Source: Bog-366 sp963722555
Lineage (GTDB): Bacteria > Acidobacteriota > Terriglobia > UBA7540
Direction: 5' to 3'
Assembly (NCBI GenBank): GCA_963722555.1
Contig: CAVRNQ010000005.1
Location: 62,001-126,000, forward strand
DNA length: 64,000 nt
Positions 44,307-51,813 of this stretch are shown here, one piece after another. Positions within the stretch are counted from its first letter, which is position 1. Every line of letters begins with the position of its first letter. The notes under the pieces were generated by a model that was given only the letters and a program-made list of their open reading frames with translations, was not told where the DNA came from and searched no databases. A program made the translations under genes and the position numbers.

Positions 44307-44889
44307 GATCGTCTCCGATCAGGAATATCTTTTCAGCCTTCAGTACGCCCTTGAGGAAATGATGCCCCGCGGCCAGCTTGGACTGAAACTCCCCGGGCGG
44401 GTAAACGCTGGGGTTCAGTTCACGGCCCATCAGGGCTTGCGTTTGGCCCAGCGCGGAGACAATCTCGGCAAACGTGGCCTCGCCCACCACCATGAGGTCG
44501 ATGTCGCTCGTTCGCCGCTCTTGCCGGCGGGCGAAGGAACCATAAACGAACGCCACGCGGATTCGCGACGCCAGCGGCGCCAGGGCGGATTTCAGTATGT
44601 CCGCCAAGCCCCAGGTCTTGACGATCAAGCCCTTCAGTTCCGCAAATACCGGGCAGCGCGCGTCGGCCTGGTAGTACACCTCCCGGCCTCTCACCGTGCG
44701 GCGGATGACCCCGGCCTCGGCCAGCCGCTTCACTTCCCGTTGCACAGCTCCCAGTCCAGCCCCGGTCGCGCGCGCCAGCTCGCGCAGATAGAAAGACTCG
44801 TCGGGATGGGCATACAACCAGCCCAGAACCGCCCGCCGGGTACGGCCAAACAAGACGCTCGCTACGCTCGAATTTGGAGTTGCACCCAT
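44239..44889 (-). CDS. winged-HTH plus MNT-type nucleotidyltransferase
   Basis: 216 residues. Residues about 10-75 are an ArsR-like winged helix (RRAVLGWLYAHPDESFYLRE, ATGAGLGAVQREVKRL). Residues about 105-200 are a minimal nucleotidyltransferase: VAFVYGSFARRQERRTSDID with Gly117-Ser118 and Asp129/Asp131, all present. The fused HTH suggests that it also represses its own operon. The antitoxin role is inferred from the overlapping HEPN gene. A lysine-rich or unstructured tail is absent; the C-terminus overlaps the HEPN start in another frame. It is first intact gene of the island row, behind an HsdS remnant. Confidence 0.85.
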   Translation of the reverse strand: MGATPNSSVASVLFGRTRRAVLGWLYAHPDESFYLRELARATGAGLGAVQREVKRLAEAGVIRRTVRGREVYYQADARCPVFAELKGLIVKTWGLADILKSALAPLASRIRVAFVYGSFARRQERRTSDIDLMVVGEATFAEIVSALGQTQALMGRELNPSVYPPGEFQSKLAAGHHFLKGVLKAEKIFLIGDDRELERLAEKRLAQPTPKQSRRG

Positions 44890-44915
44890 ATTAGGTACGA
44901 TTGTACTCCATTTGG

Positions 44916-45095
44916 TTACAGCTTGCCAGAGGGCGAGACAACCTCTCGACCTCGTCCCTTTCTTCCCAGCCCTGCGCGGGGGAGCGGTTGTTCACTTCTA
45001 CAGGCTCGCTCGGCACGCGCCAGGTTGGCCTCGACAACGGCTTCAAGTTCGTCAATCACGGACAGACGGCGCTCGACTGATAATCGAGTAGAGGC
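44916..45095 (-). pseudogene. C-terminal remnant of HsdS specificity subunit
   Basis: A minus-strand frame reads LSVERRLSVIDELEAVVEAN then LARAER and continues to TAA at 44916-44918. This matches the central or C-terminal helical linker of HsdS (EDELEANLKRAERLRQSIL-like) but then drifts, so the usual ILKRAFEGKL end is lost. Only about 30 recognisable residues remain and no target-recognition domain is present. Confidence 0.55.
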
Positions 45096-45108
45096 TAAAA
45101 CCTCTCAC

Positions 45109-45132
45109 GGGTTCGAATCCCTCCAGGCCTAC
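45109..45132 (+). other. second copy of the tRNA 3'-end repeat; probable attachment site
   Basis: 24 bases identical to 42141-42164 (T loop TTCGAAT, CCCTC, acceptor CAGGCCT, AC). Preceding bases form two hairpins: CTCGA-CTGATAA-TCGAG at about 45072-45088 and AGAGG-CTAAAA-CCTCT at about 45090-45105. A GGCTAAAAC motif is also shared with the first copy. Whether this is a decayed long-variable-arm tRNA or only an attachment site is unclear. Confidence 0.6.
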
Positions 45133-45294
45133 AACCCTTCTTCTTTTGCGGTCAATGAGATAGAGGTTCATTCAGGACCTGTAGATGGCCCCAAGAATGG
45201 CCGACTGTAGTGAAATTGTAGTGGAACGATGCAGGCTTACGTGGTTTTTTCGGGGCCGACGAGATTTCCTCGAATGCTTCCGTTTTCCCGGCCG

Positions 45295-45495
45295 CTAAGG
45301 AAGCAGGCCTTCAGTTCTGCTCGGCGAACGATCCAGAAAAACAGTCACAGGGGGAATTGAGTGGTCGGGACGTTTGCTATCGATGGCCGCACGCGCGTAC
45401 TCTCCCCAGACAAACGAGGCCTGGGCATCATTGAGTAATTCACGTAATTCGCTACACGCCTTCCTCGATTTTGATTTCTTCGCGTCGCAAGACAT
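45295..45495 (-). CDS. small protein of unknown function
   Basis: 66 residues, ATG 45495 with a strong ribosome site (GGGAGGAG, 6 nt spacing). Sequence starts MSCDAKKSKSRKACSELREL and has no membrane segment or recognised domain. It stands alone beyond the right border of the defence island. The ribosome site is the main support. Confidence 0.5.
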   Translation of the reverse strand: MSCDAKKSKSRKACSELRELLNDAQASFVWGEYARAAIDSKRPDHSIPPVTVFLDRSPSRTEGLLP

Positions 45496-45741
45496 GGTAT
45501 CTCCTCCCTCTTTTCGGCTTGATTTGAGCGGACCTTGCAGAAATTATCCCTAAGAACGCGGTGACAACAGCCGGTTGACCTGAAACTTTCTACGATGACC
45601 ACGCTTCACGGTGTCCAACCATCAATACCGTAAAACGACCTCTGACCATGTGCCTGCCGATTCTCAGACCGGAGGCGATTGGAACTACGATAACTTTTGA
45701 GTCCGCGACAATCCTGGAGTTGATGTGCGCCGGTCCACACT

Positions 45742-45845
45742 GCGGCGTTACACAGGGTCTGTATTGGTCGGCGGCCATTTTCCGGGCAGCCGACTTTTCA
45801 TTCCCAATCCATTTTGTGCGCCCCCCAGCACCCATGATGCGCATA
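45742..45845 (+). repeat. dispersed element, copy B (no intron behind it)
   Basis: Related to 38880-38982. The similarity includes the final hairpin that in copy A begins the group II intron. No intron sequence can be followed beyond about 45850. Confidence 0.6.
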
Positions 45846-46029
45846 GGAGCCCTTGGAGAAATCTTGGTCTGCTGCCGGGACCACTTCGCAGTCGGTCCAG
45901 CACGGAGAGGTTTTACTCCAGACAGCACTTCCGCGAACCCCTCCCCCTGGCACTCCTCCCGATACTCCTATCGCGTTGACTTAGCTGCAAACGCGGCCTA
46001 AAATGGCCACCAAAGGTGGGATCCTCGCC

Positions 46030-46296
46030 ATGATTGGCAAGACCATTTCCCACTATCGCATACTCGATAAGCTCGGCAGTGGCGGTATGGGCGTGGTGTA
46101 CAAGGCCGAGGACACCAAACTCGGCGGGTTCGTGGCCCTGAAGTTCCTGCCGGAAGGATTGGCGAAAGACCATCAGGTCCTGGAGCGGTTCACACGCGAG
46201 GCGCGGGCCGCCCGGGCGCTGAATCACCCCGACATCTGCGTTATCCACGACATTGATGAGCACGCAGGCCAACGGTCGCCATGGGGTTTGAGGCGG
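46030..46296 (+). pseudogene. N-terminal stub of a Ser/Thr protein kinase
   Basis: MIGKTISHYRILDKLGSGGM, then GVVYKAEDTKLGGFVALKFL, has the glycine-rich loop and the ATP-binding Lys of a Pkn-type kinase. REARAARALNHPDICVIHDID matches helix C and the following strand. Homology stops after EHAGQ, about 89 residues in. The catalytic loop, sensor and membrane parts are gone. The frame runs on without a stop into a pseudopilin. Confidence 0.85.
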
Positions 46297-46320
46297 GTCT
46301 TCCGGAATTCACGACGAGCA

Positions 46321-46797
46321 ATGTGTTACTGGGCGGCCCGTCACGAACCGGCGCATTACTGTGGTTTCACGCTGGTCGAGTTGCTTATAGTCGTTGCGAT
46401 TATGATGACACTCGCCGCTATGGCAATCCCGTCAGTTGTGCAATCGATTGAAAGCGCAAGGGTCGCGAAAGCTATAGCTGACATCCACACCTTAGAAACC
46501 GACATTATGCTGTATGAGGTAACGGACGGGAAGCTGCCTGACACCCTTGCCGATGTAGGACGTGGAGATCTTCTAGATCCCTGGCACAATCCCTACCAGT
46601 ATTTGAATTTCGCTAATATCAAGGGGAAAGGAAAAATGCGGAAGGACCGCTTTTTGGTCCCCATTAATACCTATTACGACCTCTACAGCATGGGTCGGGA
46701 CGGAAAAAGCGTTCCACCCATTACAGCTCAGCCCAGCCAGGATGATATTATCTGTGCCAATGATGGAGGGTACGTAGGTCTGGCTTCCCAATACTGA
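46321..46797 (+). CDS. type II secretion/type IV pilin-like pseudopilin (GspG-like)
   Basis: 158 residues from ATG 46321. Leader MCYWAARHEPAHYCG is followed by the prepilin cleavage motif G^FTLVELLIVVAIMMTLAAM with Glu5 conserved. After the membrane helix come LETDIMLYEVTDGKLPDTLA and LLDPWHNPYQYLN, as in major pseudopilins of the GspG type. The same open frame continues upstream from 46003 through a kinase stub; translation from there would put about 120 residues before the cleavage site, which a prepilin peptidase should not accept. The ribosome site at 46321 is weak. No other secretion genes are nearby. Confidence 0.75.
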   Translation: MCYWAARHEPAHYCGFTLVELLIVVAIMMTLAAMAIPSVVQSIESARVAKAIADIHTLETDIMLYEVTDGKLPDTLADVGRGDLLDPWHNPYQYLNFANIKGKGKMRKDRFLVPINTYYDLYSMGRDGKSVPPITAQPSQDDIICANDGGYVGLASQY

Positions 46798-46812
46798 GCT
46801 CGGTGCCGTCAT

Positions 46813-48957
46813 ATGAAACTTGAGACAGCCTTTCTCCGCAGCAAGGTGGGGCGCCGGATGTTCACACTATTCTTCTTGTGCGCCCTCGTTCCGATCATAG
46901 GCCTGGCCATTATTTCTTTCGGCCAAGTGGCGGCACAGCTCAGGAAGCAAAGCCAGATGCGGCTCGACCAGGCGACTAAGACCCAGGAAATGAGCGTCCT
47001 TGAGCGACTGGAACTGCTCGACGCGGGGATGAGGACAATCGCCCTCGGTCTAAGTGCTGGCTCTAGTGCCACTGCCCCCAGGCAGTTTGAGCAGCTCGCA
47101 AGAGCCCTTGAGGAGGGGTTTAAGGGCTTAGAGCTGATCACTAATGCCAGCGAGCCTAGAGCTTTCTTTGGTCGTGTTCAGAGTCTTCCGGAGCTGACGG
47201 CGGCTCAGAAGCAACGTATCAGTTCCGGCCAGCCCCTCGTGTCCACTGAGTTCGGCCCCCACCTGCCGCCAAGGGTGCTCATATTCAGGACAATCGATCC
47301 AGACCACCCAACGCGCGGAACCCTGGTGGGCGAGATTGATGCCGAATACCTGTCGGCAATCAATACACTAGCACCGGAAACCAAGCTTTATCTTCTAGAT
47401 AATTCCGGGCAAGTGCTGATTCATTCGCCGAGGATGCCAGATTCGCTTGCTGAACAGGGGATGCGCAAAATCATTCACTCTGCATCGGGCGAGTTTGAGT
47501 GGAATGACGGAGACAAAAAGTATCTGGCAAGTTACCGATCCCTTTTTCTGAAGCCCCGTTTCTTTACCCCGGCGTGGACCGTAGTGTTGAGCGAGGCCAG
47601 GGCCGAGGTGCTTGCGCCCATGGCCAACTTCAAGAGAACGTTCCCCCTCGTCATTCTCGTCTCTCTGTGGGTTGTATTGCTCCTCAGTCTGTTGCAGATC
47701 CGAAGGAGTCTGGTCCCGCTGGAAAAGCTGCAGGAGGGGACTCGGCGCGTCGCCAAGAAAGACTTCAGTAGCCCGGTGAAGGTCACGAGCGGCGACGAAT
47801 TCCAGGAACTCGCCACATCGTTTAACGCTATGGCCACTCATTTGGACAAACAGTTCAACGCTCTGACCACGATCCATGAGATCGACCGAGCCATCCTTTC
47901 CGCGTTGGAGAGCGAAAGAGTCGCTGACACGGTGCTCGTCTGGATGCCTCGCCTTCTCCCCTGCGACGCTGTCACCTTAAGCCTCATAGATTCCGATATG
48001 GGACATACGGGGCGAACCTATCTGGCCCCTATTCAGCGGGACGGTGAAAGACAGGTGCACAAGACAACACTGGCGCCCGAGGAGGTGCTGGAGCTCCGCG
48101 ATCATCCGGACACCCTTGTCATCAAGGCGAGTAACCATCTTCCCAACTATCTCGCCCCCTTGGCCGGGCGTGGCCTGAAGTCCTTCCTGGTCATGCCGAT
48201 TTTCCTCAGAGAGCAGTTGTCGGGAATTATCAGCCTGGGCTACTCTCTTCCCCCCGCGCACGGTCAAGATGACCTGCTCCAGGCCCGTCAAGTTGCTAAC
48301 CAGGTGGCGTTGGCCATATCCAATGCCCGCTTGATTGAAGAACTCGACCAATTCAACTGGGGCACACTCACCGCCTTGGCCCGAGCCATCGACGCCAAGT
48401 CTCCCTGGACGGCCGGCCACTCTGAGCGGGTCACCAAATTGGGGATAAAAATCGGCCGGGCATTGGGCCTCCCGCCGAAGGAGCTCGATGCCCTGCATCG
48501 GGGAGGACTGCTCCACGACATCGGCAAGATCGGCACCCCTCCTACAATCCTTGACAAGCCCGGAAAACTAGACCCGGAAGAGATGCGTCTCATGCGCGAT
48601 CATGTTCGCATGGGGGCACGTATCCTGGAGCCCATTCCCGGGTTCACCGAGGTATTGCCCATCGTATGGCAACATCACGAGTGGTTCGATGGCTCGGGTT
48701 ATCCCAATGCTCTCGCCGGGGAGTCGATCCACTTGCACGGGCGCATCTTTGCCGTGGCCGACGTGTACGACGCTCTCGGGGCGGACCGCCCCTACCGAGC
48801 CAGTTTGCCCCGGGACCGCGTGATTGACTATGTCCGAGAAATGGCAGGGACCCAGTTCGATCCCAGGGTGGTGCAGGCGTTCTTGGAGGTCATGGCAGAG
48901 GAGGACGAGAACCTTGAAGGACAGCCGACCCACGCGCCCTTGGCAGGCGCCTTCTAG
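46813..48957 (+). CDS. membrane HD-GYP phosphodiesterase with periplasmic sensor, HAMP and GAF
   Basis: 714 residues. TM1 about 17-38; a periplasmic Cache-like sensor about 40-270; TM2 about 275-296 (FPLVILVSLWVVLLLSLLQI); HAMP about 297-350 (SLVPLEKLQEGTRRVAKKDF); GAF about 365-515; HD-GYP 520-700. The catalytic HD pair is His568/Asp569 (LLHDIGKIG), and GSGYP places GYP at 629-631; HHEW is also present. Such proteins hydrolyse cyclic di-GMP and affect motility, biofilm or secretion. The gene starts 15 bp after the pseudopilin stop, so the two may be co-transcribed. Signal unknown. Confidence 0.93.
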   Translation: MKLETAFLRSKVGRRMFTLFFLCALVPIIGLAIISFGQVAAQLRKQSQMRLDQATKTQEMSVLERLELLDAGMRTIALGLSAGSSATAPRQFEQLARALEEGFKGLELITNASEPRAFFGRVQSLPELTAAQKQRISSGQPLVSTEFGPHLPPRVLIFRTIDPDHPTRGTLVGEIDAEYLSAINTLAPETKLYLLDNSGQVLIHSPRMPDSLAEQGMRKIIHSASGEFEWNDGDKKYLASYRSLFLKPRFFTPAWTVVLSEARAEVLAPMANFKRTFPLVILVSLWVVLLLSLLQIRRSLVPLEKLQEGTRRVAKKDFSSPVKVTSGDEFQELATSFNAMATHLDKQFNALTTIHEIDRAILSALESERVADTVLVWMPRLLPCDAVTLSLIDSDMGHTGRTYLAPIQRDGERQVHKTTLAPEEVLELRDHPDTLVIKASNHLPNYLAPLAGRGLKSFLVMPIFLREQLSGIISLGYSLPPAHGQDDLLQARQVANQVALAISNARLIEELDQFNWGTLTALARAIDAKSPWTAGHSERVTKLGIKIGRALGLPPKELDALHRGGLLHDIGKIGTPPTILDKPGKLDPEEMRLMRDHVRMGARILEPIPGFTEVLPIVWQHHEWFDGSGYPNALAGESIHLHGRIFAVADVYDALGADRPYRASLPRDRVIDYVREMAGTQFDPRVVQAFLEVMAEEDENLEGQPTHAPLAGAF

Positions 48958-49119
48958 ACGAGATGTTCTGGTTCATGGGGAGAAGGGATTGGCAATATGA
49001 TGCACCATCGCACCAGCCCGCGCCCTCCGGTGAGAGCTTCTCGGCTTGAGCGATGGGATAAGGCCTCTGGCCAGCAGGGTGATAGGTGCGACCACTTGCC
49101 GGGCAACGTTGAGTCGCCA

Positions 49120-49536
49120 ATGATCAAGTCACGAAGGCTTGTTGTTGCGCTGCTGATCGTCGCCGGACTCTTTGGATGTCGGTCCAAGAAAGCTGAGACC
49201 CTTCCCGACGAGTTGATTGGGAGTTGGGAGACCTCTGCGCCGCAGTACCCAAATAGCTTCATCGAAATAACGGACGATTCCGTCATCTTCGGAACGGAAG
49301 AAGGTACTGGCAATGCCTATACCATCGATGAGGTGGAGGTGGTTCGGGACACAAAGCATATCGTGTACACCATCACCTATAGCAGTGCAGAAGAGGAGAG
49401 ATTCGTGTGGGCCTTTTACTATGACCCGAGCAATGGCGGGGAAATACGATTTAAGAATCAGCCGCAGGTCGTGTGGACCAAGCGGCCTGGGATTCAGGCA
49501 GGTGGCGCAGACATCGTTTCTGAAGATGCCAAATAA
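49120..49536 (+). CDS. small lipoprotein
   Basis: 138 residues from ATG 49120. This start is preferred to an upstream ATG at 48997 because it begins a lipoprotein signal (MIKSRRLVVALLIVAGLFGC) with lipobox LFGC. The mature part (SKKAETLPDELIGSWETSAP and onward) looks like a small beta-barrel of the lipocalin-like or META type: alternating strands FIEITDDSVIFGTEE, KHIVYTITYSSAEEE. No family recognised. It follows the HD-GYP gene by 162 bp. Confidence 0.65.
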   Translation: MIKSRRLVVALLIVAGLFGCRSKKAETLPDELIGSWETSAPQYPNSFIEITDDSVIFGTEEGTGNAYTIDEVEVVRDTKHIVYTITYSSAEEERFVWAFYYDPSNGGEIRFKNQPQVVWTKRPGIQAGGADIVSEDAK

Positions 49537-49713
49537 TGCAATGGGGTCATACTTGTATTACCATTATCTACCAAATTGAGCTGTGGCCAACGCGGTGTCA
49601 TCCCCGCATCATAACCGAGAGACGAAACAAATCAACCTCGGATTCCGAAGCGAACTTCAACTAAAGCACCGGCTCCTAGGTCGATTCCCGCAGCGATGTA
49701 CCAACCGCGAGGA

Positions 49714-49756
49714 CCGCGGGTGGCGGAGACATGCGCCTTTTCCGCATGTCTGCGAC
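49714..49756 (+). repeat. REP-like palindrome, copy 1
   Basis: Starts CCGCGGGTGGCG, then a hairpin with arms AGACATGCG / CGCATGTCT and ends TGCGA. Same layout as copies at 50097, 50346 and 53766. Confidence 0.7.
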
Positions 49757-49809
49757 TTCCCGAAGGGCCGAATCGCGCCCTTCCATCGGTTGTGAGATCG
49801 GTGCCGGAG

Positions 49810-50088
49810 CTAATGCACCTTGACTCGCCCCTCCGACTCATCCCTCGCAGACATCACAACCCGATGTCTGCGCCACCCGCCCAAGACCTTCCCCTTTGCG
49901 AGCACAAGTTGGATTAGGAGGTACAGGATATAACCTGTCCCGAGAACCAACAGTAGAATGGCGAACGGAAACATTGCACGGAACACGAGGCATGTAAGCA
50001 ACAGGGTCAGGAGCAGGGCACTCCATGTAACTGCCAGACCTCGAAGAGCCCTGCCAATACCAAGTTGTGCACTAGAATTAGTGCTCAT
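49810..50088 (-). CDS. small two-helix membrane protein
   Basis: 92 residues. ATG 50088 with GGAGG 5 nt upstream. Two hydrophobic helices: LAVTWSALLLTLLLTCLVF (about 18-36) and FAILLLVLGTGYILYLLIQL (about 42-61), then a basic cytoplasmic-type tail. No family recognised. A REP-like repeat begins 9 bp upstream of its start codon and overlaps the ribosome-site region. Confidence 0.55.
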   Translation of the reverse strand: MSTNSSAQLGIGRALRGLAVTWSALLLTLLLTCLVFRAMFPFAILLLVLGTGYILYLLIQLVLAKGKVLGGWRRHRVVMSARDESEGRVKVH

Positions 50089-50096
50089 ATGGACCT

Positions 50097-50139
50097 CCGC
50101 GGGTGGCGCATACGTTCCGCAATTTGGAATGTGTGCGAT
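50097..50139 (+). repeat. REP-like palindrome, copy 2
   Basis: CCGCGGGTGGCGCATACGTT, hairpin, ends GTGTGCGA. Inverted partner of 50346-50388, enclosing about 206 bp. Confidence 0.7.
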
Positions 50140-50345
50140 CTCAACCTTGGAATCAAGGTGATATGCTCTTCTGAGCAGGTCGCGCAGAGTTTGTGCAGTT
50201 CAAACCCTGCGGCTTGCACTGTGGATAACGATCGCTCACAGGTGAAATACGTATCCTTGCATGGCCCCTGGCGGATGGTGATGGGGATGAACCGGAACGA
50301 CGAACCGCAGAGTATTGCGCTGCGGCGCAAAACTCTGCGCCCAGG

Positions 50346-50388
50346 GTCGCACACATGCCAAACAGCGGCACGTATGCGCCACCCGCGG
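50346..50388 (-). repeat. REP-like palindrome, copy 3 (inverted)
   Basis: Reverse complement reads CCGCGGGTGGCGCATACGTG, then CCGCTGTTTGGCATGTGTG. With copy 2 it makes about 40-bp terminal inverted repeats of a ~290-bp unit. Confidence 0.7.
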
Positions 50389-50404
50389 CTCATCCGGAAG
50401 CACC

Positions 50405-51592
50405 CTACGCCGCGCGGGTGGCGGGGCGGCGGGAGTGGAAGCCGCTGATGAGCGTCTTCGACATCTCGTCGCGCTGGATCTGGTTGGTACCTTCGTAGAT
50501 CTGGGTGATCTTGGCGTCGCGCATATACTTCTCGATCGGGTAGTCGTGCATATAGCCGTAGCCGCCGAAGATCTGCACGGCGTCGATGGTGACATCCATG
50601 GCCACGTCCGAGGCGAAGCACTTCGACATGGCAGAGTAGAGCGTGGGCCGCTCCTTGGGCCGCGTATCGATGTAGCGCGCCGTGGCATAGACCAGGGCGC
50701 GCGCGGCTTCAATCATCATGGCCATGTCGGCGAGCATGAAGCGTAGTCCCTGAAACGAGCCGATGGGGACATCGAACTGGCGGCGCGTGCAGGCGTACTC
50801 GAGCGCCAAATCGAAGGCTCCCTGCGCGATACCCAGCGCCTGGGCGCCCACGCCGGGCCGGGACGCGTCAAACGTGCGCATGGCGGTGATGAAACCCGTG
50901 CCTTCGCGGCCCAGGCAGTTCGCGATCGGCACGCGGCAGTCCTGGAAAACCAGCTCGCACGTGGCGGAGGCGCGAATGCCGAGCTTGTCTTCCTTCTTGC
51001 CGAAGCTGAAGCCGGGCGTGCCTTTCTCCACCACGATGCAGGAAGCTCCGCGCGGGCCCTTGGCGGGATTGGTAAGCGCGATGACGGTGTAGAATTCCGC
51101 CTCGCCACCGTTGGTGATCCACTGCTTGGTGCCGTTCAGCACGTAATGGTCGCCGTCGCGGAGGGCGGTGGTGCGCACGGCGCCGGCGTCGGAGCCCGCT
51201 TGCGGCTCAGTGAGCGCGAAGGCCGCCAGTTTCTTCCCGGCGGCGATGTCGGGCAGCCAGCGCGCCTTTTGCTCGTCGCTGCCGGACAGAATGATAGGCA
51301 GCGTGCCGAGCGCCGAGCCCGCAAAGCTCAGCGCGATTCCCCCGCAGGCCTTGGAGAGCTCCTCCGTGACGATCACCATGTTCATGATGGGCGTGCCATC
51401 CGTGATGCCGCCGTGTTCGTCGTCGATGAAGACGCGGAACAGGTCGGTCTGGGCCAGGACCTTGACGACCGGCCAGGGGAACTTGGCTTCGCGGTCGTAT
51501 TCCGCCGCGATGGGACGGATCTCCTTGTCGGCAATCTCGCGCGCCAGGTCACGAATGGCCACTTGATACTCGGTGAAGGCGTAATCCATCAT
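50405..51592 (-). CDS. acyl-CoA dehydrogenase
   Basis: 395 residues, complete. Three-domain ACAD fold: N-terminal helices, middle beta-domain with the FAD/substrate loop (AAFALTEPQAGSDAGAVRT and YVLNGTKQWITNGG), and C-terminal helices. The catalytic base is probably Glu367 in QIYEGTNQIQR. FAD-dependent alpha,beta-dehydrogenation of acyl-CoA in fatty-acid or branched-chain amino-acid breakdown; the motif set is closest to short- or branched-chain enzymes. It has no beta-oxidation neighbours. The start may be the second Met (51589). Downstream lies a REP pair, upstream a tandem repeat. Confidence 0.94.
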   Translation of the reverse strand: MMDYAFTEYQVAIRDLAREIADKEIRPIAAEYDREAKFPWPVVKVLAQTDLFRVFIDDEHGGITDGTPIMNMVIVTEELSKACGGIALSFAGSALGTLPIILSGSDEQKARWLPDIAAGKKLAAFALTEPQAGSDAGAVRTTALRDGDHYVLNGTKQWITNGGEAEFYTVIALTNPAKGPRGASCIVVEKGTPGFSFGKKEDKLGIRASATCELVFQDCRVPIANCLGREGTGFITAMRTFDASRPGVGAQALGIAQGAFDLALEYACTRRQFDVPIGSFQGLRFMLADMAMMIEAARALVYATARYIDTRPKERPTLYSAMSKCFASDVAMDVTIDAVQIFGGYGYMHDYPIEKYMRDAKITQIYEGTNQIQRDEMSKTLISGFHSRRPATRAA

Positions 51593-51618
51593 GAAGAACT
51601 CCTCGGGAAATAGTTAGC

Positions 51619-51813
51619 AGCTATCAGCTTTCAGTCAACAGCGATGACCCCATGGGTCCGCCTTCTTGGCTGAGGGCTGAAAGCTGATGACTGAGAGCTG
51701 CTCTGCTTAAGCTATCAGCTGTCAGCTATCAGCTTTCAGTCAACAGCGCTAACCCCGTGGGTCCGCCTTCTTGGCTGAGGGCTGAAAGCTGATAACTGAT
51801 AGCTTCTCTTCTT
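51619..51813 (+). repeat. tandem duplication of a ~105-bp palindromic unit
   Basis: Units 51619-51723 and 51724-51813 both start AGCTATCAGCTTTCAGTCAA and contain GGGTCCGCCTTCTTGGCTGA. Each unit carries inverted arms (AGCTATCAGCTTTCAG against CTGAAAGCTGAT). It fills the gap between the dehydrogenase gene and the next gene. Confidence 0.85.

Noticed and set aside
44164..45210. 348-codon plus-strand frame across the defence island
   Set aside because: Overlaps the HEPN and MNT genes on the other strand and has low-complexity composition.
48990..49119. Longer N-terminus for the small lipoprotein from ATG 48997
   Set aside because: The extra 41 residues are not protein-like and would bury the lipoprotein signal.
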